NCBI GenBank assembly: GCA_009767595.1
Contig: VSDK01012328.1
Coordinates: 4,671 to 68,670 of the forward strand
Origin: Symbiodinium kawagutii
Lineage: Eukaryota > Sar > Dinophyceae > Suessiales > Symbiodiniaceae
Direction of reading: 5' to 3'
Length of the DNA: 64,000 bases
In this document: one piece after another, positions 1-11,240 of the stretch
How positions within the stretch are numbered: the stretch's first letter is position 1
Layout of the letters: every line of letters starts with the position of its first letter
Made by a program: the position numbers and the translations under genes
Notes under the pieces: generated by a model
What the model was told of the DNA's origin: nothing
Databases searched by the model: none
The model's input: the letters and a program-made list of their open reading frames with translations, nothing else

Positions 1-410
1 TGACCATCACCGTCAAAACTTCGACCCATCTCGGGCACCCACCAAGGTGCGCAGTTCTAGCCACTGAGCGGATTGAACAACGCTGTCACCAATGGTGGTG
101 GCACTGATGATAGGAAGGTTGGACTGATGATAACACATGACAATGATGTTGATTGAAAATGCCGAGGGATAGTGAAAACAGGTATTGATGGCAAGTAAAA
201 ACGGTGAGATGTGAAGTCATCACTATCGAGGGCATGATGGGTATGGTGACTGCAATTGATGGGGTTGAAGAACTCTACTGTACCGAAAGTCTCGCGTCAT
301 GTTGTCTAAAACTTCAGTCAGCACTGTTGCTATCAGAACACGCGGCGGATTGATTCATTGTGACGTCGCACTAAGTACGTGATGAAGCCCTTGATAGAAA
401 CTGCATCGCA
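1..410. other. non-coding, no feature recognised
   Basis: Mixed-composition DNA with scattered GATGATG and TTGATGG words. I see no exon-like island or inverted repeat here. It may be spacer or intron next to the minus-strand open fragments that follow. Confidence 0.4.
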
Positions 411-426
411 TTGGACTTTGACATCA

Positions 427-946
427 TCATCCACTCGGGCAAGCAGGGTGCGCACTTTGGACACCTGGGGGCCAAAGCAACCCCAACACTGACAAATTGT
501 CTTTTGTTTGCTGATTGTGTTTCAAACATGAACTTGTGTTTTTCCAGCTTTGTTTCAATTCTTCAGGAACCCCGAACCTCATCCCGAACATCCTCGATGT
601 AAATGGTCTTAGCAGTTGGGCATTGTGGGCACCAGTGGTCCAACACATGCTGCAGGACCCTTCCATTAAACTTCATAGTCTCAAAAGAGATCACCCCAAC
701 ATGCTTTGGACTAGGCCATGCCAAAAGGGAATCAACATGAAGCATGTGTTTTCTCACGTGCTCATCGCGCTCCCACAGCTCAGCCAATCCGACCAGGGAT
801 GCGCCCTCGGCTTCACCATCCCCTGCTTTGGCTTCGAGATTGTCAGCCATAGCCGTGAGCTGAGTGCAAAGGCAAAACGTTGCAACGCGTTGGAAACACC
901 CCTGAAGCCAAAAGTTGCACCGATTGGCAAATGAATGGTTGATCAA
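427..946 (-). CDS. possible minus-strand coding fragment with CPQCP motif
   Basis: Reading the minus strand from 946 down, the frame is open for 127 codons and looks protein-like: a charged stretch (LAELWERDEHVRKHMLHVD) is followed by VLDHWCPQCPTAKTIYIEDV. The frame closes at 563. Another minus frame continues at once (ETKLEKHKFMFETQSANK, then APRCPKCAPCLPEW) to about 427, so a frameshift or an intron separates the halves. The Cys pairs could bind zinc. The + strand of the same DNA is also open for 139 codons, so strand choice rests on residue composition only. I do not recognise the family; a decayed transposon gene or an exon set of an unknown gene are both possible. Confidence 0.3.
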
Positions 947-1057
947 TGTTAGATCTCTTTGCCGATCCGATCACTGGCGAGATGTTGCATCACATCGACA
1001 TGGTTGATCAACGTTTAGTTCTAGATCCCACTCCAGATCATCGATTCTCATGTTACA

Positions 1058-1264
1058 TCACCTCATGTCAGGGCAGGTAGGGCACTGCTTGTCGGTCACA
1101 GCTCGAGCATCAGCCACATGCTGACCTGCGCGGGGAGAATCAGTGTACAGGAGAACCAGTCTAGTGTGCTGCTTGGGATCATCTGGCGACAATTTTTGGT
1201 TTCTTACAAGCCACCATCGGTCACAGCACCGGCCCCTGCAGTTTTTTGTCCCCATTTTGATCAT
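1058..1264 (-). CDS. possible minus-strand coding fragment with CPTCP motif
   Basis: A 68-codon minus-strand frame reads CCDRWWLVRNQKLSPDDPKQ near its start and AVTDKQCPTCPDM at its end. The Cys-Pro-x-Cys-Pro signature repeats the one in the fragment at 427-946, which suggests both belong to one minus-strand gene or element. No start, splice sites or family could be fixed. Confidence 0.25.
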   Translation of the reverse strand: MIKMGTKNCRGRCCDRWWLVRNQKLSPDDPKQHTRLVLLYTDSPRAGQHVADARAVTDKQCPTCPDMR

Positions 1265-1498
1265 TCAGATCTAAGGCTGCCATCGATCAGTGAGTGATCG
1301 CCCCTCATCGGATCCGCTTAGCTACCTGAATCAACAATAGTCCGTTTGCAGACTGCACACAGCCACATCCAAGCAGCGCCAACAAAGTGGCAATTAACCC
1401 GGAGTTCATGTGAGCCAGAATTGTTTTGGGGTGCCCCCAGATCAATCATGGTTGGCAAATTCTGGGCTGGCATTGCAGCACAGGTACCTAGTTGGTAT

Positions 1499-1720
1499 TC
1501 ATTCAGGTTTTATTTGGGTCAAGGTGCAGCTTCTTTTGGTGCTTCCGCACAACAGCAGCCAAGTAGAAAGCAATTCCCGACAGGCGATAGTTCTCAAGAA
1601 TGATGTTGGCACGATATTCTGACAAGGGTGCCTCAGCCCAAAGCTACATGTCCAGAGAAGTTTAGAGAAACCTGCTTTCAAAGCATAAGTGGCATCAAAG
1701 AAGAATGTTTCACCAGGCAA
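1499..1720 (-). CDS. possible minus-strand coding fragment (FFFDATYALK...)
   Basis: The minus strand is open over about 73 codons beginning PGETFFFDATYALKAGFSK and containing a Cys-rich middle (LLWTCSFGLRHPC). The FDATY string resembles the first catalytic-Asp context of some DDE transposases, but that resemblance is weak and unverified. It is in line with the other minus-strand fragments on either side. Confidence 0.25.
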   Translation of the reverse strand: MPGETFFFDATYALKAGFSKLLWTCSFGLRHPCQNIVPTSFLRTIACRELLSTWLLLCGSTKRSCTLTQIKPE

Positions 1721-1951
1721 GAAGCATCAGAGACTGTGGCGTCAGCAAAAAGCACTTGCTGGAGGGACACCCAAAAAGGTCCAGGAAGCTGGGACAAGCC
1801 TGCCAGGAATGATAGCCAGTAAAAGAAGGGAAACTGAACTCTAAGAAAACCCTACCATAAATCGAACATAATGTATTCATTCGGTCTTGTTACAAAAAAG
1901 ATGAATTGAAGACATTAGCATTCTTGAAGATTGCAGATGCGCCTTCACGTC

Positions 1952-2557
1952 TTAAGTCAGCTCGGGTCTGTGAAGATAGCATGAGGAATTGGGCATCCAT
2001 GGCAAGCTAGGGACTGCAAAGTCTGATTGGCTATCGAGCTTGACCCCAAAACACTTCGCAACAATCAGTGGGCACCAGATGGTACCAGCATCCTCCATGT
2101 TCATTGCTGCAATGCATACAACACCAGCAACACAGTGTGCAGGGCTGGGGTTGGATTGCACCTCATCGGGCCGGTGCGCACATCTGGGCAAATCCCACCG
2201 ACCGCGCACAAGCCAAAATGCGGAGGTCGCCCAAAATGTCCCAAAATCAAGATTCAGCCCGCAGGCTGATTTTAACTGTCGAATCATCAAAAGGCGTTTT
2301 TTCTGATTCAGGCTGAAATTAAAGCCCGAATGAATACCTAGGTATGCATTTGCAAAAGGGAGCTTGGATTGGTCTCGGGTAGGCGCCGCGTACGCAACCT
2401 TTTGACAACTACCATCCGCATAGGCCAAACCCCTTGTAAAACTAAAACGTGTAATCACCGCGTAGGTTGATGGCCTGGTTGATGTGTGGCACATGATGCT
2501 AGATGGCAAATAAGCTGGTGACCAAAACGGCCAGCAACCAATATATAGTAGGTACAA
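1952..2557 (-). CDS. longest uninterrupted frame of the window (201 codons, minus), function unknown
   Basis: This minus frame is the longest gap-free open stretch in the window. Its 3' half reads most like protein (GVVCIAAMNMEDAGTIWCPL, then VPSLPWMPNSSCYLHRPEL); the 5' half is aromatic-rich and less convincing. A + frame at 1989-2306 overlaps it. The stretch could be an exon of the same minus-strand gene as the fragments at 427-1720, or chance openness. Confidence 0.25.
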   Translation of the reverse strand: MYLLYIGCWPFWSPAYLPSSIMCHTSTRPSTYAVITRFSFTRGLAYADGSCQKVAYAAPTRDQSKLPFANAYLGIHSGFNFSLNQKKRLLMIRQLKSACGLNLDFGTFWATSAFWLVRGRWDLPRCAHRPDEVQSNPSPAHCVAGVVCIAAMNMEDAGTIWCPLIVAKCFGVKLDSQSDFAVPSLPWMPNSSCYLHRPELT

Positions 2558-2562
2558 GCCAT

Positions 2563-3500
2563 ACGCATCATTCCTAGGTCTTTGCCATCAGCAACCTTTC
2601 AAGCAACAATATGTATCATTCACCAATAACGAATCAATAGTGATTGATAGTCATTGACATGATCAAGAATGGTCAACTGGATTGTGGTTTCAGCATTTTT
2701 ACATTATTTTACTGCAATTAGAAAGGTCCGAGAGGTTGAAACCACCAGTCAATAATGATCAATCATGGTTGATACCATTCAATAATGACCATTGAATGGT
2801 GGTTGAACCAGCTATCAATCATGGTTGATACCGGTTCCTGATGGAACGCTGCTTCCAGGTCCAGCAGTTTCTGAAACGAGTGCAGCGGCCGAGGGTCGCA
2901 CAGCTTGGACGCAGCGCAAGATACATCAAACCTTACGTCACTGTCCTGAACCGCCAATTGACCATCACTGAACCAATCATCATTAGCCATTGCTTAAGCA
3001 TAGTTGCTTTATTATCCTATCATTTACAAGTTTTGCTCTATCATCATGAATCATTTCTTCTCGACCATTTGTGATCCAGCAGTTTCTCCGTTGGTTGTAT
3101 TTTAATCATTAGCCATCATTAGCTATGAGAGCTATGAAACATTATTGACCATGATTTGCGGTGATGTTGACATATAGTAAGGATAGTTAATCATGTGTAG
3201 TTCTTTGGTACTCATGACCAACAATTGGTCACCATCAATTGATCACCACTATGCATAACCATCATTAAGAATCATTAATCATCAATGAACTGACCGAGAT
3301 TCTATATAATTAACCATCGCAAACTATGAGCCACTAAATCACCACTATCATCCAATGCTAACCACAATTAACCATGTTGACTCACCCACATTAACCATTA
3401 GCCATCGATTAACTCATCATGAATGAACGCAAGCAAATCACTCAACCACTATCAATCATTGGATGGCTCTGGTTCATCGGCCATGAATTCATTATCATTA
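2563..3500. repeat. diffuse AATCATGGTTGAT / AACCATCA low-complexity DNA
   Basis: The stretch is dominated by short variants of ATCAATCATGGTTGATACC and their complements (TCATTAACCATCA). A degenerate F5 terminus (GGTTGAAACCACC) lies near 2736. No coding island is visible. The same diffuse vocabulary fills most introns of the window. Confidence 0.5.
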
Positions 3501-3600
3501 GGTGGTTTCTCCAGTTCCCAAAAGCTAGGGATGGTTCATTACTATAAATGGTTAATCAACTGGATGATTTGAGAGACCCCTATGGCTTGAGAAACACCAA
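3501..3600. mobile_element. F1 inverted-repeat element
   Basis: A 100-bp element beginning GGTGGTTTCTC and ending TTGAGAAACACC, with the family core (GGATGGTTCATTACTATAAATGG). Degenerate relatives follow at about 3618-3690, 3785-3830 and 3887-3915 (GGGTACCCACATTCTGAGAA), so this is a local cluster of decayed F1 copies. Confidence 0.7.
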
Positions 3601-3928
3601 TTTAAAATTGTATCAATCTATACAAAGAAACCACCATTTTAACCAATACCTGAGGGAGAATAGGGACCCCATTCCGAGAAACCATTCTCATTAGAATCAT
3701 CATTTAATTTGATCAGTTGTAATCATAGATTACTAAACCAACTGGGTTTAAAATGATAACTACTGAGCTATTATCATAATTCATCAGTTAAATGATATGA
3801 TAGATTGGGGTACCCACATTCTGAGAAGTCATTAGCAAGCAGTAGAATCATCAGAATCATAATTTTACACTATTAAACCAGCTGTTCATTTGGGTTACCC
3901 ACATTCTAAGAAAACCTCATTTAGCAAG

Positions 3929-4028
3929 GCTTCATACTTCACCGCTCCCGGCACCGCGAAAGCGCCTCATGGCGCTGTCATGGCGGTGTCTCCGCTGCCT
4001 ACGGGATCGGTGCAGGCAGTGATGAAGG
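3929..4028 (+). CDS. exon, protein not recognised
   Basis: A GC-rich island in AT-rich surroundings. The acceptor is AGCAAG|GCT and the donor is G|GTAGGG, giving 33 codons plus one base. The frame starts ASYFTAPGTAKAPHGAVMAV and continues SPLPTGSVQAVMK, rich in small residues and probably disordered. It could belong to the 5' part of the downstream SR140-like gene or to a separate gene. Confidence 0.5.
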
Positions 4029-5111
4029 GTAGGGCGAGGATGGGGATGGCTTGGACTGATGGCTACTGGTGACATGTGTAGACTGGGTGTGGTCAATGAC
4101 CAGGCTAATTAATTGAGAATGTTAAGTTTGCTAAATCGATTTGCCTCAGGTGAATTGATGGTTAAATGATAATTGAGTATGGCTAATAATGGCTGATAGT
4201 TGCAAACAGGTGCTTGATGATACTAGTTGATACCAGGTCCTGAACGGCTGGCAATAACTGATGATGGTTCATATGCAGGGTTGCAGGAATCATCAGGACA
4301 GCTCAGCCAAGCTTTTCTCATACCCCTTGTCCCCATGTGCCCCAACCGGAAGCCGCAGGAATGAACAGGTTTGAGCCACTTTTTGGGATACATTTGATTC
4401 ATTTAGGGGGGTCCATTGGGGTTTAAGCGGCTTTGTGGCTCAGATTTGAGCTCCTTGCTGAATGGGGAAGATATTGATGAATGATGGTTCATTAATTCTT
4501 GATGATGCTTGATGGTAGCGGTAGTCCCGTTTTGCTTTTACGTGGTTTATGATGGTTAACAATGACCAGCAATATCAATTCGGGTTTGCTCATGACCAAC
4601 AACAACTGACAATGTTGATCATGATCTCCCAATCCATGAACAACATTCTTACAGTCCCTTTACTTTCATGGTGAATCGAGCATCAACCTAAATGATTTGA
4701 GCCCAACAAAGAACCATCACATACTCTCAGCCTACAACTTGGTATCATTGTTTTCGGGTTTCGTTGGTCAGGGAAGACCCATTATTGTTGGTTGTTTTCT
4801 CCCATAATCAAGCATGTATGAGACATCCGGAAGTATGATGGACCAGTAGTGACTATGATTGCCAACCATTAGCCAGCACATGCCAGAAATATTTTGGTTT
4901 ACTGCACCATCATTGACCACTATGAACCACTATTATTATTCAATCATTATCAACAATTACTAGTCATCATCAACCATCATTGTCAGCTTCAACAAACAGT
5001 GTCAAGCACAATTAACCGCCTCCAATCACTATTAAGCATCAATAGTCACCACCATCATTAGCCAAGATTTGTTCGTGAGTGCATCCCCAATGACCACTTC
5101 CACAAGCACAG

Positions 5112-5176
5112 GCTGAGCCAACTGCGGCGAACTCTTTGGAAGGAGATGTGTTGCTGGTCTGCACCAAGTGTGTTGG
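5112..5176 (+). CDS. exon, protein not recognised
   Basis: An island between an ACAG|GCT acceptor and a TTGG|GTTAGT donor, 21 codons plus two bases. It reads AEPTAANSLEGDVLLVCTKC followed by V. Both splice sites are good, and the neighbouring DNA is repeat-like, which supports a real small exon. Confidence 0.45.
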
Positions 5177-5778
5177 GTTAGTTGATGGCTACCTGCAAGC
5201 AACAGCTGTCAATGGTATAAACATCAAAAATAGGATAAATCAGCAATGTTTCTGAAATGTGTAGACTATGAACAAGTGTTGGATAAGGTGTTCACAACCC
5301 ATAGTTGATGACGGATCATATTATAGGCAAAATGCTGATTCGGAAATGAACACTGAAACGGGCAGACGCCTTATTCAACCTTTGTCAGTGACCATGATAT
5401 CTCACCCAATATGAATTGCACTGGTTAATGCCAACAATAAGTCACCGATAGCCACCTCGTTTGACTTTTTGTTGCGCACACCTCACTTGTAACATTGAGA
5501 GTTCCCGATCACCAATAACCAAACCATCTTAATCCTTGCGACTATTATCCAATCATGATCACCAATAATGATCTCCAAATTTGCAAGGATCAACTAATAA
5601 GCAACCCATTTTGATCGGACAAGATTCATTTGTCCGCATTTGTCAATCATCATAAGAAGTACCAATAAGAAGCGTCAAGAACTACCCAATTGGTACCCAA
5701 TTTGCTGATGTCAATATGGTCGGTGAATGCCTGCATAGCCTCGTCGCAGCTGAAGGTTTGCTGGTTTCTGCCGCGCAG

Positions 5779-5822
5779 TCTGTTCCTACTTGCTGGGCCG
5801 TGGGCTCACCTCGCTCAACAAG
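5779..5822 (+). CDS. small exon, protein not recognised
   Basis: A 44-nt open segment between a CCGCGCAG acceptor and an AAG|GTGACC donor. It reads CSYLLGRGLTSLNK in the frame 2+14 codons. No family can be assigned from so short a piece. Confidence 0.4.
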
Positions 5823-6217
5823 GTGACCGGCGTGTCGTCTTGGATCCAACAACTGAGGTTGAAGGGTGATGATTCCTCGTTGATGATGGGTGCATGGATG
5901 GATTTTCTAGGGTTAACTGTGACTATTAGTGGCTTCATTAGGAAAAAATGGTTGGGAAACAATCATTGATTATGGTTGATGCTTGTTGATGATTCATGAC
6001 ATTTAACGATGGAAAATGGATGGAAAATGGATGGACAGTAACGGACAAGTACAGTTGCTGATGGTTAATCATGGTTGGAAGCTGTTGCATCGGTGATAAG
6101 TGATGCTGAATGACTTGTTAATCATAGTTGAAGAACAATTGCTTAACCTGCTTAATTTTGACCATAAATATTTCTGATGGTTAGCCTGTTTTTTCTCAGG
6201 TGTTTTATTGGTGGTGA

Positions 6218-6394
6218 ATGATACTTCCGTGGTGGATACTCGGCACCTTCCGTCTGTGCATGGGCCAGGTGGCGCAAGCTCCGCTGGTGCAAGCAGAATG
6301 GGCCGCGCTGCAACACATGGTGTCCAAGAGCACCAAGATGAAGCAGGCCGCGCTGCAGACGCTGGTGAATGGTGGGGACAAATTCACTATGCAC
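6218..6394 (+). CDS. exon, helical protein segment, not recognised
   Basis: A strongly GC3-biased island ending at an excellent donor (CAC|GTATGT). The frame reads RLCMGQVAQAPLVQAEWAAL, then QHMVSKSTKMKQAALQTL and VNGGDKFTMH, typical of amphipathic helices. The exon start is uncertain: a TTTTTTCTCAG acceptor at 6199 would enter another frame, which is also open, and a stop lies at 6215-6217 in the favoured frame. Confidence 0.5.
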
Positions 6395-7914
6395 GTATGT
6401 TTTTCTATATGCTATTGTATACTACTTAGAATACTATAGATACATATCAACGTTTATTAACTATTTTTAAAGGTTGATTTTATCTATAGGTTACAAAAAT
6501 AGATTTAAAGCTGATATACCATCCAAGCACCTGATCAACAATAGACTCTTGCGGTTGTATGGGCAACAAGGACCACATTCGTGCTGTTCATAAGCCTGGG
6601 AATGCCTCTTCGTCCTATATGGGGATTGGGTTTACAGGTGGCTGATGCCAATCTTTGCAGCCCCCCGAGAACTACGACCGAATGATGAAACCGTTTAATG
6701 GTTTATGATGGTTGACACTGGATAACAACCAAGAATAGTGGTTGATGATAGTTAGTAGTGATCGATCCAACTGTTAACAAACGACTACCATTTGAGCCAT
6801 AACTAGCTCGTGATATAGCATCGAATAGGAAGGGCTTATCAAAATGGATCTACCATTAAGACACATCACTTTCCCTTTAGCGAAGCTGCAGCTCTTTCAG
6901 CAACGCGCTTTTTCTCAGGGGTTCATCGATTCGCTCATCCCCTGATCCCCTCTCCCTATCGAACCATTGAGAGACTTTGGCTTAGAGTCTGGATATTTAT
7001 GGTATCAGACCATTGAGAAGCCCTGGCTTAGAGTCCGGAATCTCTTTTGGTTGGAGGTATTGGCAATGACAGAGTGATTTTGTGTCCAACTTGGGCATGT
7101 TGAACATGGATTGTTGCGCTTGTTGAACAACTGACGTGGGTTGATCGATAGTGTTGTTTTTGAAAAACACATTAAGAATGACTGCGGTACTTTCAAAGCT
7201 AATAACCGATAACAATCATGATCCTAGCAAGATATGTGTATAATGCTTTGATGGATGATCACGACCACCATTGGAACTAAACAACAAGAACAGTTGGTTG
7301 ATGATCGTTTGATATCATGGGCTACCAAAATGAACGGTTCATACTGTTGATGGGTAGCGACGGTCGATGTCGATCAATGAATGGTTCTAGAGTCCTCATT
7401 TTTGGGTGGTTACTAAAGTTAGAAATCATCTCCATATGTTCCATTTACTTTGCGATATTATTGTGATTCGTGATGAGCTTCGAGCATGGGCAACCAAGCT
7501 AGGATTCTTAGAGCAACACTTAGTATAATTTGCAACTGATGTACATGAGTCGTAAATTTGCTGTGCAAGAGTTGGCTTTTGTTCTTTGTTTCATTTATAA
7601 CAACCCTGAATGAGTGAAAACGCCAATGATGGCAATTTATATCACCAATGTTGCAACGTTGTACATGATTATTATCAGGCAAATCGGGAAGCGTATCGTA
7701 GTCTCGCCTTTTGGCTATTGAACTTGATATACTGTATTGATGATCATATATGATCATTTTACTGATAAGCTCTATATTGATCTATCAGTAGTTAATATTA
7801 TCAGATATGATCATTTTATTTGATAAGCTCTTTATTGATAAGCTCTATATATTGATCTCTATCAGATGTCAAACATTGATTTTCTACGAGCCATGGTCAC
7901 TTTTACGTTCCCAG
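6395..7914. other. non-coding stretch between exon-like islands
   Basis: AT-rich sequence with GTTGATGATCG words and a repeated phrase near 6980 and 7015 (ACCATTGAGA, then GGCTTAGAGTC). I see no convincing exon or complete inverted-repeat element. Confidence 0.4.
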
Positions 7915-8021
7915 AGCACCGGCAACCGCACCCGCACCGTCACAAGGGTGCAGCCAAGGTGTTACTCGATCGTCATCATCTCTTTGAGGCCCCGGACAGC
8001 CGTCAGTTCCATCAAGGGCTG
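7915..8021 (+). CDS. exon, His-rich segment, not recognised
   Basis: After a TTCCCAG acceptor the frame reads HRQPHPHRHKGAAKVLLDRH, then HLFEAPDSRQFHQGL, up to a CTG|GTCACC donor. Third positions are mostly G or C and the surroundings are AT-rich. The His and Arg-rich start could be a disordered linker. No family assigned. Confidence 0.4.
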
Positions 8022-9395
8022 GTCACCTACCAAGCATCCAGTCCAGTGATGGAAAAACCTACCCAGCATGAATCAATCAACCTATCTGGATGGCTTATAC
8101 CATTAATAACCACTAAAAATTATACTTTTAATCAATCAACCTATGACTTTTTATCTTGATCCATCGTTCCAGTGATGTGTGCAGTGCGGGTACTTAGACA
8201 TTGGTTGATGGGATGGCTGCTGGGAAATTGTTGACGGGTTGATTTGAAATGATAGATATGCTGATTGTGCAAATAGATATGAATGTGATTGAATATCAGC
8301 AAAAGTAATGCATTGACTATAGATGCATTTTCAGAAGCCCAGATCAATATGAAAGGCAGTCAAATTGGAAGTCATGCAACCCATATACTTTTTGCCAGAC
8401 CACCGACTAGGTCCAAGAGAAAATCTTACACTCACCATCCTCCTTTGCATATTAAGCCTTGCCATTCTTTGCATTTCAGCAATGAGCAAGTGGCTAAGTG
8501 GAGCGTAATCGGATGGCAGTCCTCCTCCAATAGAAAATTATATGTTCTATGTTTCTTACTCAATGCAAAAGAACGTGGATATGGATTACCAACAGTTTTG
8601 GAAGGCTGAACGGGTATTCCCCTAGCTCCATCCAATTTTGAGGTTTAGACCTCGTGAAGCCCCAAGCAACACCGAGGACCCCAAAAGCAGTTCATGATTT
8701 GGGCTCATGGCTGGAGACAAGTCAGTCCACACTGGGGAAACCCAACTGTTTGTTCTTGCTGTTGTTGTTCGTGGTGGTGGTGATTAGAATGATCCAGCGA
8801 TGACCGAGGCTGGATATATCTGCCCTACATGGGCTGGAACATGGCTAGCGAGTGGTTGCTGGTACCTACAAACCATGATAAGACATCTCCAAGTGTTTCC
8901 GTTTGTATTCTCAGGTTCAGATGAGATCAGCCAATGAACAAACGTCGCTGTGATTCCATGTTTTACTGAATGTGTACATCTTTGGGCAGCGTCACGCCAG
9001 CAATGTTTTTGTTTTCGGTACCTGAATATGATTGAATATGTAATATTGTGTTTCCCTGCAATCGAGGGGTGTGAATTGCAAATTCAAACATCAGGATATT
9101 CAATAGCTACTAGCAGTTAGTGTCAACATTATGAGTTTTTGACAGGATTGTGTTTCATTGGTCATCAAAAAAAGCTAAACAAACAAATGATTGAATATTT
9201 CTGATCATGACCATTGTAGACTATACATCAGTATTCAAGTAGTGGTGCCCCCACTTATAAGTTGGTGTATAAGCCACTTAACCATCATTATATCTTCCAT
9301 TTGCGAGGTAATTACCCTAGTTAAAGCTTGAGTTGGCTATCTTTGGAGTACCATTCAATTTTTTCACTGAAACAAATCGCCCCAAACACCTGCAG
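8022..9395. other. non-coding stretch, probably intron
   Basis: No exon-like island with splice sites and no complete F-family element was found. A moderately GC-rich part at 8600-8840 (GTGGTGGTGGTG near 8775) has no convincing frame. Confidence 0.4.
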
Positions 9396-9471
9396 GTACA
9401 ACTCGATGCCAAGTCCCAACCACACGTGCGGCTCATTGGGAAGCCGCCACTGCCAGCAATGCAGTTCCTGG
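9396..9471 (+). CDS. exon, protein not recognised (possible N-terminal part of the SR140-like gene)
   Basis: Excellent borders: CCTGCAG|GTA acceptor and CTGG|GTGAGAAG donor. The frame reads VQLDAKSQPHVRLIGKPPLP then AMQFL. In SR140 proteins a similar basic-plus-proline stretch follows the RRM, but this match is too weak to name. Confidence 0.55.
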
Positions 9472-10165
9472 GTGAGAAGACATATGGCCAGATGCAGTGA
9501 CCCTGGGGACTGGATTCATTTGCTATACTTAAGAAATACTTCATGATGGTTGATAAACTATGGTCAACTGTGGTTCATTATACTCTGTAAATATTGGTGG
9601 ATTGCTTGATGATGGTTGAAGATGGTTCGGAATGCTGCATGTCGCTGTTGATTCCAACGGTTGATACCTCCATGTCAGTACTTGGCGGTTAGCAGTTGCC
9701 CAAGTATGCGCATGAATGAAGTGCTGTGGCAGCTTGTGCACGACTTGTCAACTGGACTGCATTGGTCCTTTCAAGAGCTGAGCTTCTCCTAGACTTATCC
9801 CAGGGGATAGTTGTAGCTTCCAGTGGCTCGTCATTCATCTCAGTTGACAGGGTATGACACATGGGCCATGGCTATGGGTACATGTGGGGTTGGTTCTGGG
9901 CCCGAGAAGGTTGCTGATATCTTCCACAAGGAAGGCCATACGGCCATACCCCCACCTTAGGAAACCACCCACAGTACAAATCTGCACACAGCAAAGCACA
10001 ATTTCTGTACCAGTCATCAACCAGTCACCAACCAGCACCAAGCATCAACCAGTCACCAATCATCATCCTCACCCATCCTCAACACGAATCCTCAACACTA
10101 ATCACCCATCCTCAAACCATCACCAGCCATGATCGATGTCAACGTCCTTGGCCCCGCAACGTCAG

Positions 10166-10300
10166 GTCCCACGTGTCCGCTATGGCTGCGGCCTCAGCCG
10201 CCATCGCAGCAGCGACGGCAGCGAAGCCCAAAGAAGGCTTCGATGGCAGCGCTGCGCAGCTCCCGCAGCTGGGCACGGTGGAGGCACAGCTGGTGGATGG
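10166..10300 (+). CDS. exon, Ala-rich segment, not recognised
   Basis: Acceptor CGTCAG|GTCC, donor GATGG|GTGGGTGG. The frame reads SHVSAMAAASAAIAAATAAK, then PKEGFDGSAAQLPQLG and TVEAQLVD. Strong GC3 bias and abrupt composition change at both ends support an exon. An earlier acceptor at 10126 would add MIDVNVLGPAT in another frame. Confidence 0.55.
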
Positions 10301-10380
10301 GTGGGTGGTTGGTTGGGGGGTTGGGGGTTGGGAGTTGAGGTTGAGGGGTTGGGGGTTGGAGGTGGTTGGCAGATGGAAAG
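10285..10380 (+). repeat. G-run tract right after a donor site
   Basis: GGGTGGGTGGTTGGTTGGGG and repeated GGGGTTGGG runs begin at the donor of the preceding exon. Four or more G3-G6 runs lie within 60 bases, enough to form a G-quadruplex in the RNA or non-template strand. Confidence 0.5.
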
Positions 10381-10783
10381 GTTGAGAACAGGCCGGTGAA
10401 TCACATTAGATCAGGGATGTGTCATCATGCTCGTTGCTGGATAAGGAGGTAGTTCCACAGTGAATCATGGTTTCTAAAAAATGGATTAGGGCTGAATCAT
10501 GCTCAAGAATGGCTGTAGAACCAAGAATAACCTGCGCAAGCATCTCAATGGTCAATGATCATTCACAAAAATCTGAGGGAGCAAATCGTTTTTCAGTCCA
10601 GCCATAGTTGATCACTGCGTTGATGAGACTTGGTGACAGTGCCATCATTGTTAGGGAAAAGGCTTGAATCTCAAGATTCTTGATGGTGATGAACAGCTTT
10701 TCGAAGTATTCTGGGTTGCTGGATCTCCCCCTGGTTGCTGTTGCCATCCATGGTCGCCGGTGGAGCGGCCGGCTGCCATCCAG

Positions 10784-10853
10784 GCTGGTCCGCTGCGTCC
10801 CGAACTGCTCAGCGCGGTCCGGGCCTATTTGCTCCGTCAGAGCGGGTACCTCG
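10784..10853 (+). CDS. exon, protein not recognised
   Basis: Acceptor CATCCAG|GCT, donor CTCG|GTGGTT. The frame AGPLRPELLSAVRAYLLRQS plus GYL is a likely amphipathic helix. A second frame (VRCVPNCSARSGPICSV) is also open, and intron phase against neighbouring exons does not settle the choice. Confidence 0.4.
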
Positions 10854-11052
10854 GTGGTTGGACAACAGATGGCCGTGGCAGCCGTGGCGTTGTAGTAATA
10901 CTCTTTGCTAATCCCGCTACTTAATAACTAATAGTGGATTTATATTGACTATATGTTCATATATGTTTAATATTGTCAATAACAATAGCTAGTTAAATGA
11001 TTAGGGGATGATCACTAGCAATTGATGAATATTTTTAATTACCAACTATATA

Positions 11053-11163
11053 GCTATGGGTCAATATGAACTAACCAATAGTGTGGGACAATGACGAAGA
11101 ATAACAAGGGAAACAAAGGGCAATGATCGGGGAACCAGGGGTACGGGGTTTTGACCCACAGCC
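11053..11163. mobile_element. F2 inverted-repeat element
   Basis: Begins GCTATGGGTCAATAT and ends GGTTTTGACCCACAGCC, with the family core GGGGAACCAGGGGTACGGGG. AT-rich tetranucleotides (TATA/ATAT) flank it. An F3-like sequence precedes it (10931-11025), matching the reverse complement of 47290-47520. Confidence 0.75.
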
Positions 11164-11167
11164 ATAT

Positions 11168-11240
11168 GGCAATGGAAAATCCACCATTTGTGTTGGAAAA
11201 CTGAGGGAAATCAGCCATAAATTGTTGATGTTCCATTGCC
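11168..11240. mobile_element. F4 inverted-repeat element
   Basis: A short element with termini GGCAATGGAAAATCC and TTCCATTGCC, flanked by ATAT and ATGT. It abuts the preceding F2 copy and shares its 3' ATAT. A longer relative lies at 51463-51600. Confidence 0.6.
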
